64,000 nt of DNA from Gemmatimonadales bacterium (GTDB taxonomy: Bacteria > Krumholzibacteriota > Krumholzibacteriia > LZORAL124-64-63): positions 37,440 to 101,439 of the forward strand of contig JAHOYV010000037.1 of NCBI GenBank assembly GCA_019038745.1, given 5' to 3'. The position numbers were made by a program, and so were the translations under genes. Positions within the stretch are counted from its first letter, which is position 1; each line of letters starts with the position of its first letter. Shown piece by piece: positions 52,785-60,973 of the stretch. The notes beneath the pieces were generated by a model. It was not told where the DNA came from, did no database searches, and saw only the letters and a program-made list of their open reading frames with translations.

Positions 52785-54671
52785 ATGCACGGTGGATTCC
52801 ACCATAATCCCGCGCTGACCGTGGCCTTGGCCATGGCTGCCGGGGTCATCGCCCAGTCCCTGGCTCGCTATCTGCGCATACCGGGAATCGTATTGCTTTT
52901 GGCTGCCGGGGTAATCCTGGGCCCGGACCTGGCCAACGTCGTCCAACCGGAGGCCCTGGGGCACGGTCTGGAAGTTTTGATCGGCTTCGCCGTTGCGGTG
53001 ATCCTTTTCGACGGTGGGTTGAATCTTCACTTGGGCCGTATGCGTAAACAGGCGCCGGCCATCAGGCGTTTACTGACGGTGGGTGTTTTCGTCACCACGG
53101 TAGGCGGCGCCCTGGCTGCCCGCTTCTGGCTGGGATGGGGTTGGACACCGTCTCTGCTGTTCGGCACGCTGGTAATCGTTACCGGTCCAACCGTGGTTAC
53201 TCCCCTGTTGCGGCGGATCCGCGTTAGGCGCAGCGTCGAGACCATTTTGGAATCCGAAGGAGTATTGATCGATGCGGTGGGAGCCGTAGTCGCGGTCGTT
53301 GCGCTGGAGATCGTACTGGGAACTTCCCTGGCTTCGGGTGCCTTGAGCGCACCGGTTCGCCTGCTGGCCGGGCTGGCTATCGGTGGTATGGGGGGTGGGG
53401 TGATGGGGTTATTGTTGCGTTGGCGTCTGGTGGTGCCGGTCGGTTTCGAGACAATTTTCACGTTGTCATTCACGTTGGCCGTCTACCAGATAAGCAACGC
53501 GGTGGCTCCCGAATCCGGCATCATGGCCGCTATCGTCGCTGGGGCGGTAGTGGGCAACTCCCACGCCCGCGGTGAAAGGGAGATCCGGGAATTCAAGGAA
53601 CAGTTGACCACTTTGTTGATTGGAATGCTCTTCGTGTTGCTGGCGGCGGATGTGCGGGTAGTCGAAGTGGTTGCTTTGGGCCGGCCCGGCCTGCTGGTCG
53701 TATTGACTCTTATGTTCGTCGTGCGTCCGATCAATATTCTACTCTGTACTTTTGGCACTGGACTGGATTGGCGGGAAAAGAGCTTTCTGTCCTGGGTCGC
53801 TCCACGCGGAATCGTGGCAGCGGCGGTGGCCTCGCTCTTCGCCGAACGGTTGGACTCCGCCGGAGGGAATGTAGGTGGGCAACTTCGGGCCCTGGTTTTC
53901 CTGGTCATCGCCGCCACGGTGATCGCCCAGGGCGCCACCGCAGGTATGGTGGCTCGATTGTTGAAGGTCTGTCGACCCAGCGCCAAGGGCTTCGCCATTC
54001 TGGGTGCAAATTCACTGGGTCGCCTGCTGGGGAATTTGCTTCAAGAGCGTGGGCACGAGGTGGTATTACTCGATTCCAACGCTGATATGTGCAGCGAGGC
54101 GGAGGCTGAGGGGCTGAAGGTTCTTTTCGGCAACGCCATGAACGAAACCGTGCAGTTGCGCGCCCAGATGGACACGCGACGGGCGGCGATCGGCCTGACC
54201 CACAACGAGGCCGTTAATCTGCTCTTTGCGAAGAAGGCAAGCGAGGAATCCAAGGTACGCAAAGTGTATTCGGCCGGAGATCATCATCAGGGCGGAGTAA
54301 CACCGGACCACCTTAAGGAAGCAGGTGTCCGTCTGCTGTTCGGTAACGAGACAGACACCGAGCTATGGGCTGTGCGCACTCGCCGGAAACAGGTTCAGAC
54401 TGAAACATGGCGCAGGAATGATGATACAGCGGGCCAGGAGCCAACCCTTCCTCGGGCGGTAAGGACTCTGGTGTTGCCCCTATTCACTGTCGGGAAGAAC
54501 GGGGACCTGGCACCCGTCGACTGCAGCACAAGTTTTGCCCGGGAGCAGACCGTAATCTGGCTGCTGGTCTCGGAGCGAGAGAAGGACGCAAGGGCTTGGC
54601 TGGCCGGACAAGGCTGGCGTGCGGTGGAGGAAGCCGAAGCGCCGGAGAGCCTGCCGGACGATCCGGCCTGA
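52785..54671 (+). CDS. CPA1-family cation:proton antiporter with RCK/TrkA-N domain
   Basis: 628 residues. Membrane part (about 1-400, 12-13 helices): PALTVALAMAAGVIAQSLAR, IPGIVLLLAAGVILGPDLAN, the helix-4 region AVAVILFDGGLNLHLG and the TGPTVVTPLLRRIRVRR box of NhaP-type antiporters. Cytoplasmic part: NAD-binding TrkA-N/RCK domain FAILGANSLGRLLGNLLQERG (about 405) and the switch region NLLFAKKASEESKV. It exchanges Na+ or K+ for H+, gated by nucleotide. Follows the kinase by 41 bases. Confidence 0.92.
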   Translation: MHGGFHHNPALTVALAMAAGVIAQSLARYLRIPGIVLLLAAGVILGPDLANVVQPEALGHGLEVLIGFAVAVILFDGGLNLHLGRMRKQAPAIRRLLTVGVFVTTVGGALAARFWLGWGWTPSLLFGTLVIVTGPTVVTPLLRRIRVRRSVETILESEGVLIDAVGAVVAVVALEIVLGTSLASGALSAPVRLLAGLAIGGMGGGVMGLLLRWRLVVPVGFETIFTLSFTLAVYQISNAVAPESGIMAAIVAGAVVGNSHARGEREIREFKEQLTTLLIGMLFVLLAADVRVVEVVALGRPGLLVVLTLMFVVRPINILLCTFGTGLDWREKSFLSWVAPRGIVAAAVASLFAERLDSAGGNVGGQLRALVFLVIAATVIAQGATAGMVARLLKVCRPSAKGFAILGANSLGRLLGNLLQERGHEVVLLDSNADMCSEAEAEGLKVLFGNAMNETVQLRAQMDTRRAAIGLTHNEAVNLLFAKKASEESKVRKVYSAGDHHQGGVTPDHLKEAGVRLLFGNETDTELWAVRTRRKQVQTETWRRNDDTAGQEPTLPRAVRTLVLPLFTVGKNGDLAPVDCSTSFAREQTVIWLLVSEREKDARAWLAGQGWRAVEEAEAPESLPDDPA

Positions 54672-54806
54672 CGGTAATTATCCTACCATTCCCCCTTTAT
54701 CTGCATGAATCCGCAGAAACGTGCCCGTTTGCCACAAAAACGAATCCCATGTGATGCCGCGGTCTGAATCTTCTCAGGGATTCGGAGAAATTTGTCATCA
54801 AGCGGG

Positions 54807-54835
54807 TTGACAGGGCCGCCGATAGTTGTTAGCAT
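54807..54835 (+). promoter_or_regulatory. Promoter of the DUF134/NifX-like cluster
   Basis: TTGACA (54807-54812), 17-base spacer, TAGCAT (54830-54835); the coding start GTG 54864 follows by 28 bases. The -10 box lies inside the palindrome of the next entry. Confidence 0.65.
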
Positions 54836-54847
54836 ATGCTCATAACT
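54824..54847 (+). promoter_or_regulatory. 24-bp palindromic operator overlapping the -10 box
   Basis: Centre AGCATATGCT (54831-54840) is a perfect palindrome; outer arms AGTT and AACT also pair symmetrically; only two of twelve pairs mismatch. It covers the -10 box and lies just before the gene of a DNA-binding DUF134 protein, so autoregulation is the simplest reading. Confidence 0.6.
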
Positions 54848-54863
54848 GAACGGAGAAGATTAA

Positions 54864-55301
54864 GTGAGACCGCACAAGACAAGACGCATCGGATTTCGGG
54901 CAGATGTGACCTATTTCAAGCCCCAGGGCATTCCCCTGTCGGATCTCAAGGAAATTGACCTGCCTTTGGATTGCCTTGAGGCCATGCGTTTGGCCGACGT
55001 CGAGGGCCTGTACCACCAGGCTGCCGCCGAAAGGATGGGCGTCTCCCGGGCGACCTTCGGCCGAATTTTGGAACGCGGTAGGTCCATCGTTGCTTCCGCC
55101 CTTATCGAAGGCAAGGCCCTTAGCATTGGTGGAGGGCCGGTGGAACATATCCCCTCCGGCCAGGGCCAGGGCCGGGGCAGGGGTGGAGGCGGAGGTAGAG
55201 GTAGAGGTGGGGGCAGAGGAAGAGGAAAAGGAAGAGGCCAGACCTCCCCAGGTGGCCGTGGTCTAGGACGAATAAATTCAGATAAATCAAAGGAGGATTG
55301 A
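54864..55301 (+). CDS. DUF134 (UPF0251) HTH regulator with Gly/Arg-rich tail
   Basis: 145 residues. The N-terminal 95 residues match DUF134: RIGFRADVTYFKPQGIPL, EIDLPLDCLEAMRLADVEGL, YHQAAAERMGVSRATFGRILE, a sigma-70-region-4-like HTH. The last 45 residues are a Gly/Arg repeat (RGRGGGGGRGRGGGRGRG style). DUF134 proteins are regulators adjacent to NifX-like/ORP cluster genes, as here. The next gene starts two bases after the stop. The tail is RGG-box-like and may bind RNA or metal. Confidence 0.9.
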   Translation: MRPHKTRRIGFRADVTYFKPQGIPLSDLKEIDLPLDCLEAMRLADVEGLYHQAAAERMGVSRATFGRILERGRSIVASALIEGKALSIGGGPVEHIPSGQGQGRGRGGGGGRGRGGGRGRGKGRGQTSPGGRGLGRINSDKSKED

Positions 55302-55302
55302 A

Positions 55303-55632
55303 ATGCCAGGACAGAACAGAAAAGGACCGGACGGGCAAGGACCCCGTACAGGTCGAGGATTGGGGCTTTGCGGCCCCGGAAACAATGCCGACAACGAAAC
55401 CGAGAATTTTGGAATTTCCTGCGGAATGGGCCGAGGAATGGGGCGCGGAATGGGCCGTGGTCCGGGTCGTGGATTGAACCGCGGGCAGGGTCAAGGTTTT
55501 GGTCGCGGCAGAGGGCTGAACAACGCCGGCAACTTTCAGAATGAAGGCGGATCGGTCCAAAATCAGCTCGATCAAATGCAAGAGGAATTGAGAGCCTTGC
55601 GTAAGGCGTTGGAAAATCGGGAGGAATCATGA
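55303..55632 (+). CDS. Gly/Arg/Met-rich protein (DUF5320-like)
   Basis: 109 residues. N-terminus PGQNRKGPDGQGPRTGRGLGLC, then a GMGRG repeat (GMGRGMGRGMGRGPGRG) and GQGQGFGRGRG, with a C-terminal coiled coil (QNQLDQMQEELRALRKALEN). DUF5320-type proteins with the same start and GMGRG block occur in ORP/NifX-like clusters; their biochemical role is not established. One Cys in the N-terminal part. The stop overlaps the NifX-like gene by four bases. Confidence 0.85.
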   Translation: MPGQNRKGPDGQGPRTGRGLGLCGPGNNADNETENFGISCGMGRGMGRGMGRGPGRGLNRGQGQGFGRGRGLNNAGNFQNEGGSVQNQLDQMQEELRALRKALENREES

Positions 55633-55952
55633 AAGTAGCCGTGACCGCTCTGGAACCCAGTCTGGACTCGGACATTGATCCGCGCTTCGGCCGGGCCCGC
55701 TGGATTGCAATCTTTGACCTGGATGATGATTCAGTCGAGTTCCTGGATAACGCTGCGGGCGTTGATGCTGCCAGTGGGGCCGGAGTACAGACCGGGACCA
55801 TGGTGCTGAACGCCGGTGTGGAAGTACTCGTCACCGGTCACGTCGGACCCAAAGCGGGACAGGTAGTGGCCGGAGGCAAGATCAGGATCGTGGAAGATTC
55901 CACCGGAACGGTTGGGGAGGCCGTGGAACGGGTCAGAAAGGGCGACTTTTGA
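55629..55952 (+). CDS. NifX/NafY-like dinitrogenase-cofactor-domain protein 1
   Basis: 107 residues, single NifX (RNase H-like) domain: MKVAVTALEPSLDSDIDPRFGRARW, FDLDDDSVEFLDN, VLNAGVEVLVTGHVGPKAGQVV. It is the stand-alone form, as in the Desulfovibrio orange-protein cluster, where the equivalents carry a Mo-Cu cluster. No nif genes are present, so the partner is not nitrogenase. Overlaps its neighbours at both ends, which suggests a stoichiometric complex. Confidence 0.9.
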   Translation: MKVAVTALEPSLDSDIDPRFGRARWIAIFDLDDDSVEFLDNAAGVDAASGAGVQTGTMVLNAGVEVLVTGHVGPKAGQVVAGGKIRIVEDSTGTVGEAVERVRKGDF

Positions 55953-56815
55953 TCGTTGCGCTCGGCAGTGGAAAAGGGGGCACGGGCAAGACAACCGTGT
56001 CGTGTGCCTTGGCCGAGTCCCTGAAAGATGATCCCTTGGCCGGGCCTGTGCTTTTAGCTGACTGTGATGTGGAGGAGCCCAATGCCCATCTCTTCCTGAG
56101 GCCGGTAATCACCGACCGGCGACCGGTCAATATGTTGATTCCGGCCTTTGATGAGAACCATTGCGATTATTGTGGGGAATGTGCCAGGTTCTGCCGTTTC
56201 AATGCCTTGGCGGTTAGCCCGGGTGTGGCGATGGTTTTTCCCGAGTTGTGCCACTCCTGTGGTGGGTGTTTTCTGGTCTGCCCGGTTCCGGGAGCCTTGA
56301 AGAAATTGTCACGGGAAATCGGCGTGATCGAAAAGGGCCATTCCGGTTCCTTGGGTTTCACCCGTGGTTTGCTTCGCGTGGGAGAAACCCTGGCCACTCC
56401 CCTGGTGGGAGAGTTGCGCAAGACATTGCCGGATTCCGGGACGGTAATTCTGGATGCTCCACCGGGTACTTCCTGCTCTTTCGTTGAAACCGTCCAGGGC
56501 AGCGATTTTTGCCTGCTGGTGACCGAACCTACCCCCTTCGGCATCCATGACCTTGAGCGTGCCATAGAGGTGACGGAATTGCTGAATGTTCCTCGGGGAG
56601 TCCTGATCAACCGATCAGGGAATGAGGATGGAGAGTTGGAGAAGGTGCTGGCTCGCCGCGGGGTCGAGATCCTGATGCGGATTTCCCACGACCGGGCAGT
56701 GGCGGAGGCTGCCACCGAGGGTAGAACCCTGTTGGATGTCCACCCGGATCTGGTCCCACGTTTCCAAAGCCTGTACCGAACGATTTCCCAACGGGTGATG
56801 GAGGCGAAACCATGA
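55949..56815 (+). CDS. MinD-superfamily P-loop ATPase with inserted ferredoxin domain (1)
   Basis: 288 residues. Deviant Walker A GSGKGGTGKTTVSCALAES, then a di-[4Fe-4S] insert HCDYCGECARFCRFNALAV and CHSCGGCFLVCPVPGALKK (about 70-115), Walker B-like VILDAPPGTSCSF. The Orp-type ATPases DVU2103/2104 of Desulfovibrio have this arrangement. TTG start overlaps the previous stop (TTGA). The second ATPase follows, sharing an ATGA overlap. Confidence 0.92.
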   Translation: MIVALGSGKGGTGKTTVSCALAESLKDDPLAGPVLLADCDVEEPNAHLFLRPVITDRRPVNMLIPAFDENHCDYCGECARFCRFNALAVSPGVAMVFPELCHSCGGCFLVCPVPGALKKLSREIGVIEKGHSGSLGFTRGLLRVGETLATPLVGELRKTLPDSGTVILDAPPGTSCSFVETVQGSDFCLLVTEPTPFGIHDLERAIEVTELLNVPRGVLINRSGNEDGELEKVLARRGVEILMRISHDRAVAEAATEGRTLLDVHPDLVPRFQSLYRTISQRVMEAKP

Positions 56816-57684
56816 TCCGGACCATCGTCGTGATCAGCGGCAAGGGCGGTACGGGAAAAACAAGTGTCACAGCCTCATTCGCCGTGCTTGCCTGTGACAC
56901 ACTGTTGGCCGATTGTGATGTGGACGCAGCCAACATGCACTTGGTCCTCCAGCCGGAAATGCTGAAAAAAATTCCTTTCACCGGCAGCGAAGTGGCGGAG
57001 ATCGACACTGGTCTCTGCAACAGCTGCGGAGCCTGTGCCGAGGCTTGCGCCTATGACGTGATCTCACCCGATCCTTATGTCGTTGATCCAATGGCCTGCG
57101 AGGGGTGTGCGGTTTGCCCACTTGTGTGCCCTTGCGAGGCTATTTCCATGCGGCCGGAGGAGTCCGGCCACTGGTTTGTTTCTGAAACCCGGGCTGGCAA
57201 GATGGTGCATGCACGGCTACACACCGGGCACGAGAACTCGGGCAAGTTGGTAACACAGGTGCGCGAGGTGGCAGCCGAACTGGCACGAGAAGAAGGTCTG
57301 GATCAGATCCTGGTCGACGGCCCGCCCGGGATAGGTTGCTCGTTGATTTCCGCGGTCACGGGAGCGGATCTGGCAGTTGTGGTTACCGAACCCACGGTTT
57401 CGGGTCGGCACGATCTGAACAGGGTCCTGGACCTGGCTGAACATTTCCGACTTCCGGTTGCGGTGATCATCAACAAGTGGGATCTTAGCGAAACAGCCTC
57501 GGATGAATTGACTGCCGGTTGCCGGGAAAGGGGAGTCCAGGTTGTGGGCCGTCTTCCCTACGCCGAAGAGTTTGTGTTGGCCCAGAGGCAGGGTAGAAGC
57601 GTCGTTGAGAAAGAGGGTCCCGAGGCCGACGCTCTGCGGGAGATATGGAACAGAATCCAGGAGATCCTAATCTCCGGAAAGTAA
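56812..57684 (+). CDS. MinD-superfamily P-loop ATPase with inserted ferredoxin domain (2)
   Basis: 290 residues, similar in layout to its neighbour: Walker A ISGKGGTGKTSVTASFAV, di-[4Fe-4S] insert LCNSCGACAEACAYDVISP and CEGCAVCPLVCPCEAIS, and Walker B-like ILVDGPPGIGCSLIS. The pair probably acts as a heterodimer, as for ORP3/ORP4-type proteins. Transport of metal or insertion of the Mo-Cu cluster is one suggestion; no direct evidence is in the sequence. Confidence 0.92.
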   Translation: MIRTIVVISGKGGTGKTSVTASFAVLACDTLLADCDVDAANMHLVLQPEMLKKIPFTGSEVAEIDTGLCNSCGACAEACAYDVISPDPYVVDPMACEGCAVCPLVCPCEAISMRPEESGHWFVSETRAGKMVHARLHTGHENSGKLVTQVREVAAELAREEGLDQILVDGPPGIGCSLISAVTGADLAVVVTEPTVSGRHDLNRVLDLAEHFRLPVAVIINKWDLSETASDELTAGCRERGVQVVGRLPYAEEFVLAQRQGRSVVEKEGPEADALREIWNRIQEILISGK

Positions 57685-57760
57685 TCCGGGAATCCTGGGA
57701 GGCTATCCGACCGCCTCCCAGTTCTGGAATTCTAAATTGATTCGAATCAGGAGGAACGAC

Positions 57761-58099
57761 ATGAAGATTGCCATCCCGTTGACGGGTGGAAAACTTTCCG
57801 CTCATTTCGGGCATTGCCAGGAATTCGCTTTCGTAGACGTGGATTCAGAAGCCGGGAAAATCCTTGAGACCAGTACTCTTACTCCGCCGCCCCACGAGCC
57901 TGGTTCATTCCCGGCCTGGGTGGCCGACCAGGGTGCAAAATTGGTGATTGCCGGCGGAATGGGACAACGAGCCATCTCCTTGTTCCAGTCCCAAGGTCTC
58001 GAGGTCGTTGTGGGATCGGCTGGCGGCTCCCCCGAAGAACTGGCAACGGCTTGGTTGAAGGGCGATTTGTCGAGTGGGGCCAATTTGTGTGACCATTGA
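57761..58099 (+). CDS. NifX-like protein 2
   Basis: 112 residues. NifX/NafY domain: MKIAIPLTGGKLSAHFGHCQEFAFVDVD with HFGHC replacing the RFGRA of the first copy, LVIAGGMGQRAISLFQSQGLE. The His and Cys in HFGHC match the metal-binding positions of the MTH1175/ORP-like family. SD AGGAGGAACGAC precedes ATG 57761. Last gene of the cluster; a hairpin and a terminator follow. Confidence 0.92.
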   Translation: MKIAIPLTGGKLSAHFGHCQEFAFVDVDSEAGKILETSTLTPPPHEPGSFPAWVADQGAKLVIAGGMGQRAISLFQSQGLEVVVGSAGGSPEELATAWLKGDLSSGANLCDH

Positions 58100-58107
58100 A
58101 ATCTCAA

Positions 58108-58142
58108 AGGGGGCGCCCACCTGACACTGGTGGACGCCTCCT
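58108..58142 (+). other. Long stem-loop just after the NifX-like 2 gene
   Basis: A 14-position stem (one mismatch, one G-T) and a seven-base loop TGACACT, starting nine bases after the stop. No T tract follows. It may block exonucleases at the end of the mRNA or be a processing site. Confidence 0.55.
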
Positions 58143-58183
58143 AAATCCAATTTATAAATTCTAAATGAAAATTTCTGTTTTCG

Positions 58184-58214
58184 AAAAAAGCCGGGCTTTG
58201 ACCCCGGTTTTTTT
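58184..58214 (+). terminator. Rho-independent terminator, possibly bidirectional
   Basis: A tract, then GCCGGG-CTTTGAC-CCCGGT and a run of seven T. The A run before it makes it work in either direction. Ends the ORP-like cluster. Confidence 0.8.
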
Positions 58215-58315
58215 ATGGCGAGACCTCTTCAATGATCCAGTTGCTTTCTTTCTTGCAAGATGGTAATCTGGACAACAAGGGTCCTACCACTCGCCATTCT
58301 TCAGGGGGGAATCCA

Positions 58316-60682
58316 ATGTACAGCGTTCGCCGTGTTTTTTCGCTTCTGGTAATGTTCATTCTATCTTCCGCAATTTCCGCCCAGGCGGTGATGTGGGAAA
58401 ATCTCACCTTCGAGCAGATTTCTTTCCTGTACGAAGACCCTGACAACAACGTGGAGTTCTCCGACAGGGGCCTCTGCAAGGTGGAATATGGTAAAGATAT
58501 GGATTTCGGTTTTCTGAACGTTTCCGCTGAGATTCCCGGTCTCAGTGAAGGGCCGGTTTGGATCGTGCGCAACTTGCCCATGGGGGACGATACGATGGGT
58601 CCGCCCGATGAAATTGTCAGTTACCAATTTCCGCTGTCATATCTGGGAGTGGAGGATGGAATGCCCGCGCCGCCGATCGAGTTCGGCTACACCATTACCC
58701 CGGAGTCAATGAGCGATGACGAGATGCCGGTTTTCCTGGCCACCGTCCCGCGCATGCACATGGCTCCGGTGATGCAGACCCAACGAAACGCTAATCAGGG
58801 GGTAGAGGCAGCCAATGCCGAAGAAAAGACCGGGGACCCGGTTTTGGCCGAGTATGTACCCTTCACCGGTTCCCCAGGCCATTCGGTGACCACCTGGATG
58901 GGCTGCAACATGCCCAACATTCCGCTGAACAGCGGAACCATGCCGATGGATGCTTCGGGTTGCGCTCCTGCCAGTTGCGCCAACAGCATGGCCTGGTTGG
59001 ATCAACAGCACCCGGAAATCGATGTCCCCGACAGTTTGCGCGTCCTGTTTCGGGAGCTCTCCAACCTGATGAATCGAGCTCAGGGCAAGGGAGCCTCCAA
59101 CGAGACGATGGCCCGCGCCAAACTGGACTTCATCGAGGCCCATAATCTGCCCATCCATGTCAAGCTTCAGAGCTGGGGCTCCAGTGGGGATATCAGCAGC
59201 AGCAGTGGTGCTTCAACTGCCACCGATGCCGGGGGTGACGCCAACGATTGGCCCACCGCCGAATGGTTGAAGTCCGAGACCCAGAAGGGCGAGGACGTGG
59301 AAGTGCTGGTCACTTACATGTACAAGGATGCCACGGGTTGGCACAGCATCGGCGGACACGCCGTCGTGGTCAGCGGCATGGGTACCGTCCGAGGCTGGGA
59401 TTGGATCACCTGGAAGCACGATACCAGCCAAGGTGATGCCACGGGCACCGAGCAGGAAGTTGGTATTTTGCATGACACCGGCGACGGAATCATCATCGTC
59501 GGCATGGGTTTCAAATACAAACCCAAAGGTTCCACTACCGAGGTCAAGGTTGAAGCCTACATGGACGGGGTACTCTCCGAGAGTTTCGATAACACCGTAA
59601 CTCCGCCTCCGGCCGAAGAAACATTTGACGACTATTGCGATTACATCACGCGGACCATCAAGCCGGGCGGCACTCTCACTCTCGAGTTTCCCGAGGACTC
59701 GGATCGAAGCATGGATGTAACCGTCCACCAAGTCGATCGCCACAAGAATCCCCCGACCCAGAGGGCCCTGTGGCGCTGGACGAACAACAGTGGCAAGAGT
59801 CGGACCCTGAACAATCCGACCAATGTTTGTATTACCGTAAAGATTCACAACGACGACATGGATGGCGATTATTGGGGTATCTGGTACGACGATTACACCG
59901 TCCAGATTTCCCAAACAAAAAGTGCGGTTTCACCCGACCCCAGCAACTTCGAAGAGACAGGGGGGTTTTCCCTGGGTGGTCGAGACAGTTACTGCGAGTT
60001 CGGGCCGGCCATCATGCCCAGCATGGTGGTGGATTACACGCCTGAAATCCTTCTGGATACCGTTCCTTCTTCCCTGGGATCTCCGGGAGGCACGTATGAA
60101 GTGTTCCTCAACTGCCAGATTCCTGCCTGGAACAAGTTCTGGACCCAGCTTGGATTTATCGTGGACGTGCTTGATGTGACGACTCCGGGGGATCTCCTGG
60201 TGGATTGTCCGATCAATGGATTCTCTCATGTCTTGAATATTACGGGCCCGGGTCGCTACAAGGTCCTGTTGGGAGATTTTGCTCCTGCGCCCGATTTCAG
60301 TCTTCGTCTGGAGGCCATGCCGGGGCTGGAATTTACATTGGACGCCATCGGTGTGCCCACGGTGGTTGATTTCATGTCTCCAGTGAGTGATGAGGATACT
60401 CCGCCGGCGATGTTCCTGGCGGTGAATCACCCGAACCCCTTCAATCCTATCACGACGATCCGCTTTGGCCTGGGTCAGGCAGGTGCGGCCGAGCTCGCGA
60501 TCTATGATTTGCAGGGGCACCGCGTGGCAGTGATTTTCAGTGGCCAACTGGGGGCCGGCTCTCACCAGAGGAGCTGGTCAGGAGTGGATGACGCGGGGCG
60601 TTCAGTGGCTGCCGGAACCTATGTTTATCGATTGGTAACCGGGGAAGGGATTCTCACCCGGAAAATGACCCTGGTAAAATAG
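58316..60682 (+). CDS. Secreted C39-like cysteine peptidase with FlgD-like sorting tail
   Basis: 788 residues. Signal peptide (FSLLVMFILSSAISAQA, about 8-24). C39/papain-like peptidase domain about 205-375: Cys about 216 in DASGCAPASCANSMAWL, His about 348 in IGGHAVVVSGMG and Asp about 369 in WKHDTS. Then a beta-sandwich part and the C-terminal T9SS-like FlgD domain (NHPNPFNPITTIRFGL, GTYVYRLVTGEG, ending TRKMTLVK). It is likely exported across the outer membrane and may process peptides. ATG 58316 has GGGGGG upstream. Its FlgD domain is the same kind as the tail of the giant C25 protease and of the gene at the right edge. Confidence 0.88.
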   Translation: MYSVRRVFSLLVMFILSSAISAQAVMWENLTFEQISFLYEDPDNNVEFSDRGLCKVEYGKDMDFGFLNVSAEIPGLSEGPVWIVRNLPMGDDTMGPPDEIVSYQFPLSYLGVEDGMPAPPIEFGYTITPESMSDDEMPVFLATVPRMHMAPVMQTQRNANQGVEAANAEEKTGDPVLAEYVPFTGSPGHSVTTWMGCNMPNIPLNSGTMPMDASGCAPASCANSMAWLDQQHPEIDVPDSLRVLFRELSNLMNRAQGKGASNETMARAKLDFIEAHNLPIHVKLQSWGSSGDISSSSGASTATDAGGDANDWPTAEWLKSETQKGEDVEVLVTYMYKDATGWHSIGGHAVVVSGMGTVRGWDWITWKHDTSQGDATGTEQEVGILHDTGDGIIIVGMGFKYKPKGSTTEVKVEAYMDGVLSESFDNTVTPPPAEETFDDYCDYITRTIKPGGTLTLEFPEDSDRSMDVTVHQVDRHKNPPTQRALWRWTNNSGKSRTLNNPTNVCITVKIHNDDMDGDYWGIWYDDYTVQISQTKSAVSPDPSNFEETGGFSLGGRDSYCEFGPAIMPSMVVDYTPEILLDTVPSSLGSPGGTYEVFLNCQIPAWNKFWTQLGFIVDVLDVTTPGDLLVDCPINGFSHVLNITGPGRYKVLLGDFAPAPDFSLRLEAMPGLEFTLDAIGVPTVVDFMSPVSDEDTPPAMFLAVNHPNPFNPITTIRFGLGQAGAAELAIYDLQGHRVAVIFSGQLGAGSHQRSWSGVDDAGRSVAAGTYVYRLVTGEGILTRKMTLVK

Positions 60683-60717
60683 CCCGCGTCTTGACGAGGA
60701 GAGGCCGAATAAGCCTC

Positions 60718-60754
60718 AAAACGGCCCTGGAGGAATTTCCAGGGTCGTTTTTTT
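60718..60754 (+). terminator. Rho-independent terminator of the C39-like peptidase gene
   Basis: AACGGCCCTGGA-GGAATT-TCCAGGGTCGTT followed by a T run. Confidence 0.9.
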
Positions 60755-60973
60755 CAACCCAGTTCCTTCATTTTCTGGCGCCCATGGTTTTACTGGTATA
60801 AATTTCCCGGTTGATGTTCAATGTTGTCGACAATGGGGTTTCGCGCGGCGGGATCCCAGTGGCGATAAGGCCCTGGACCGAGGCAAATGTCTCGGAAAGG
60901 GAATACCCGGACTCCCTCGCCTGTCGTGGCGCTACCCGGCGGGAAATGAGGGCAAGGAGGCGACTGAATAGTC

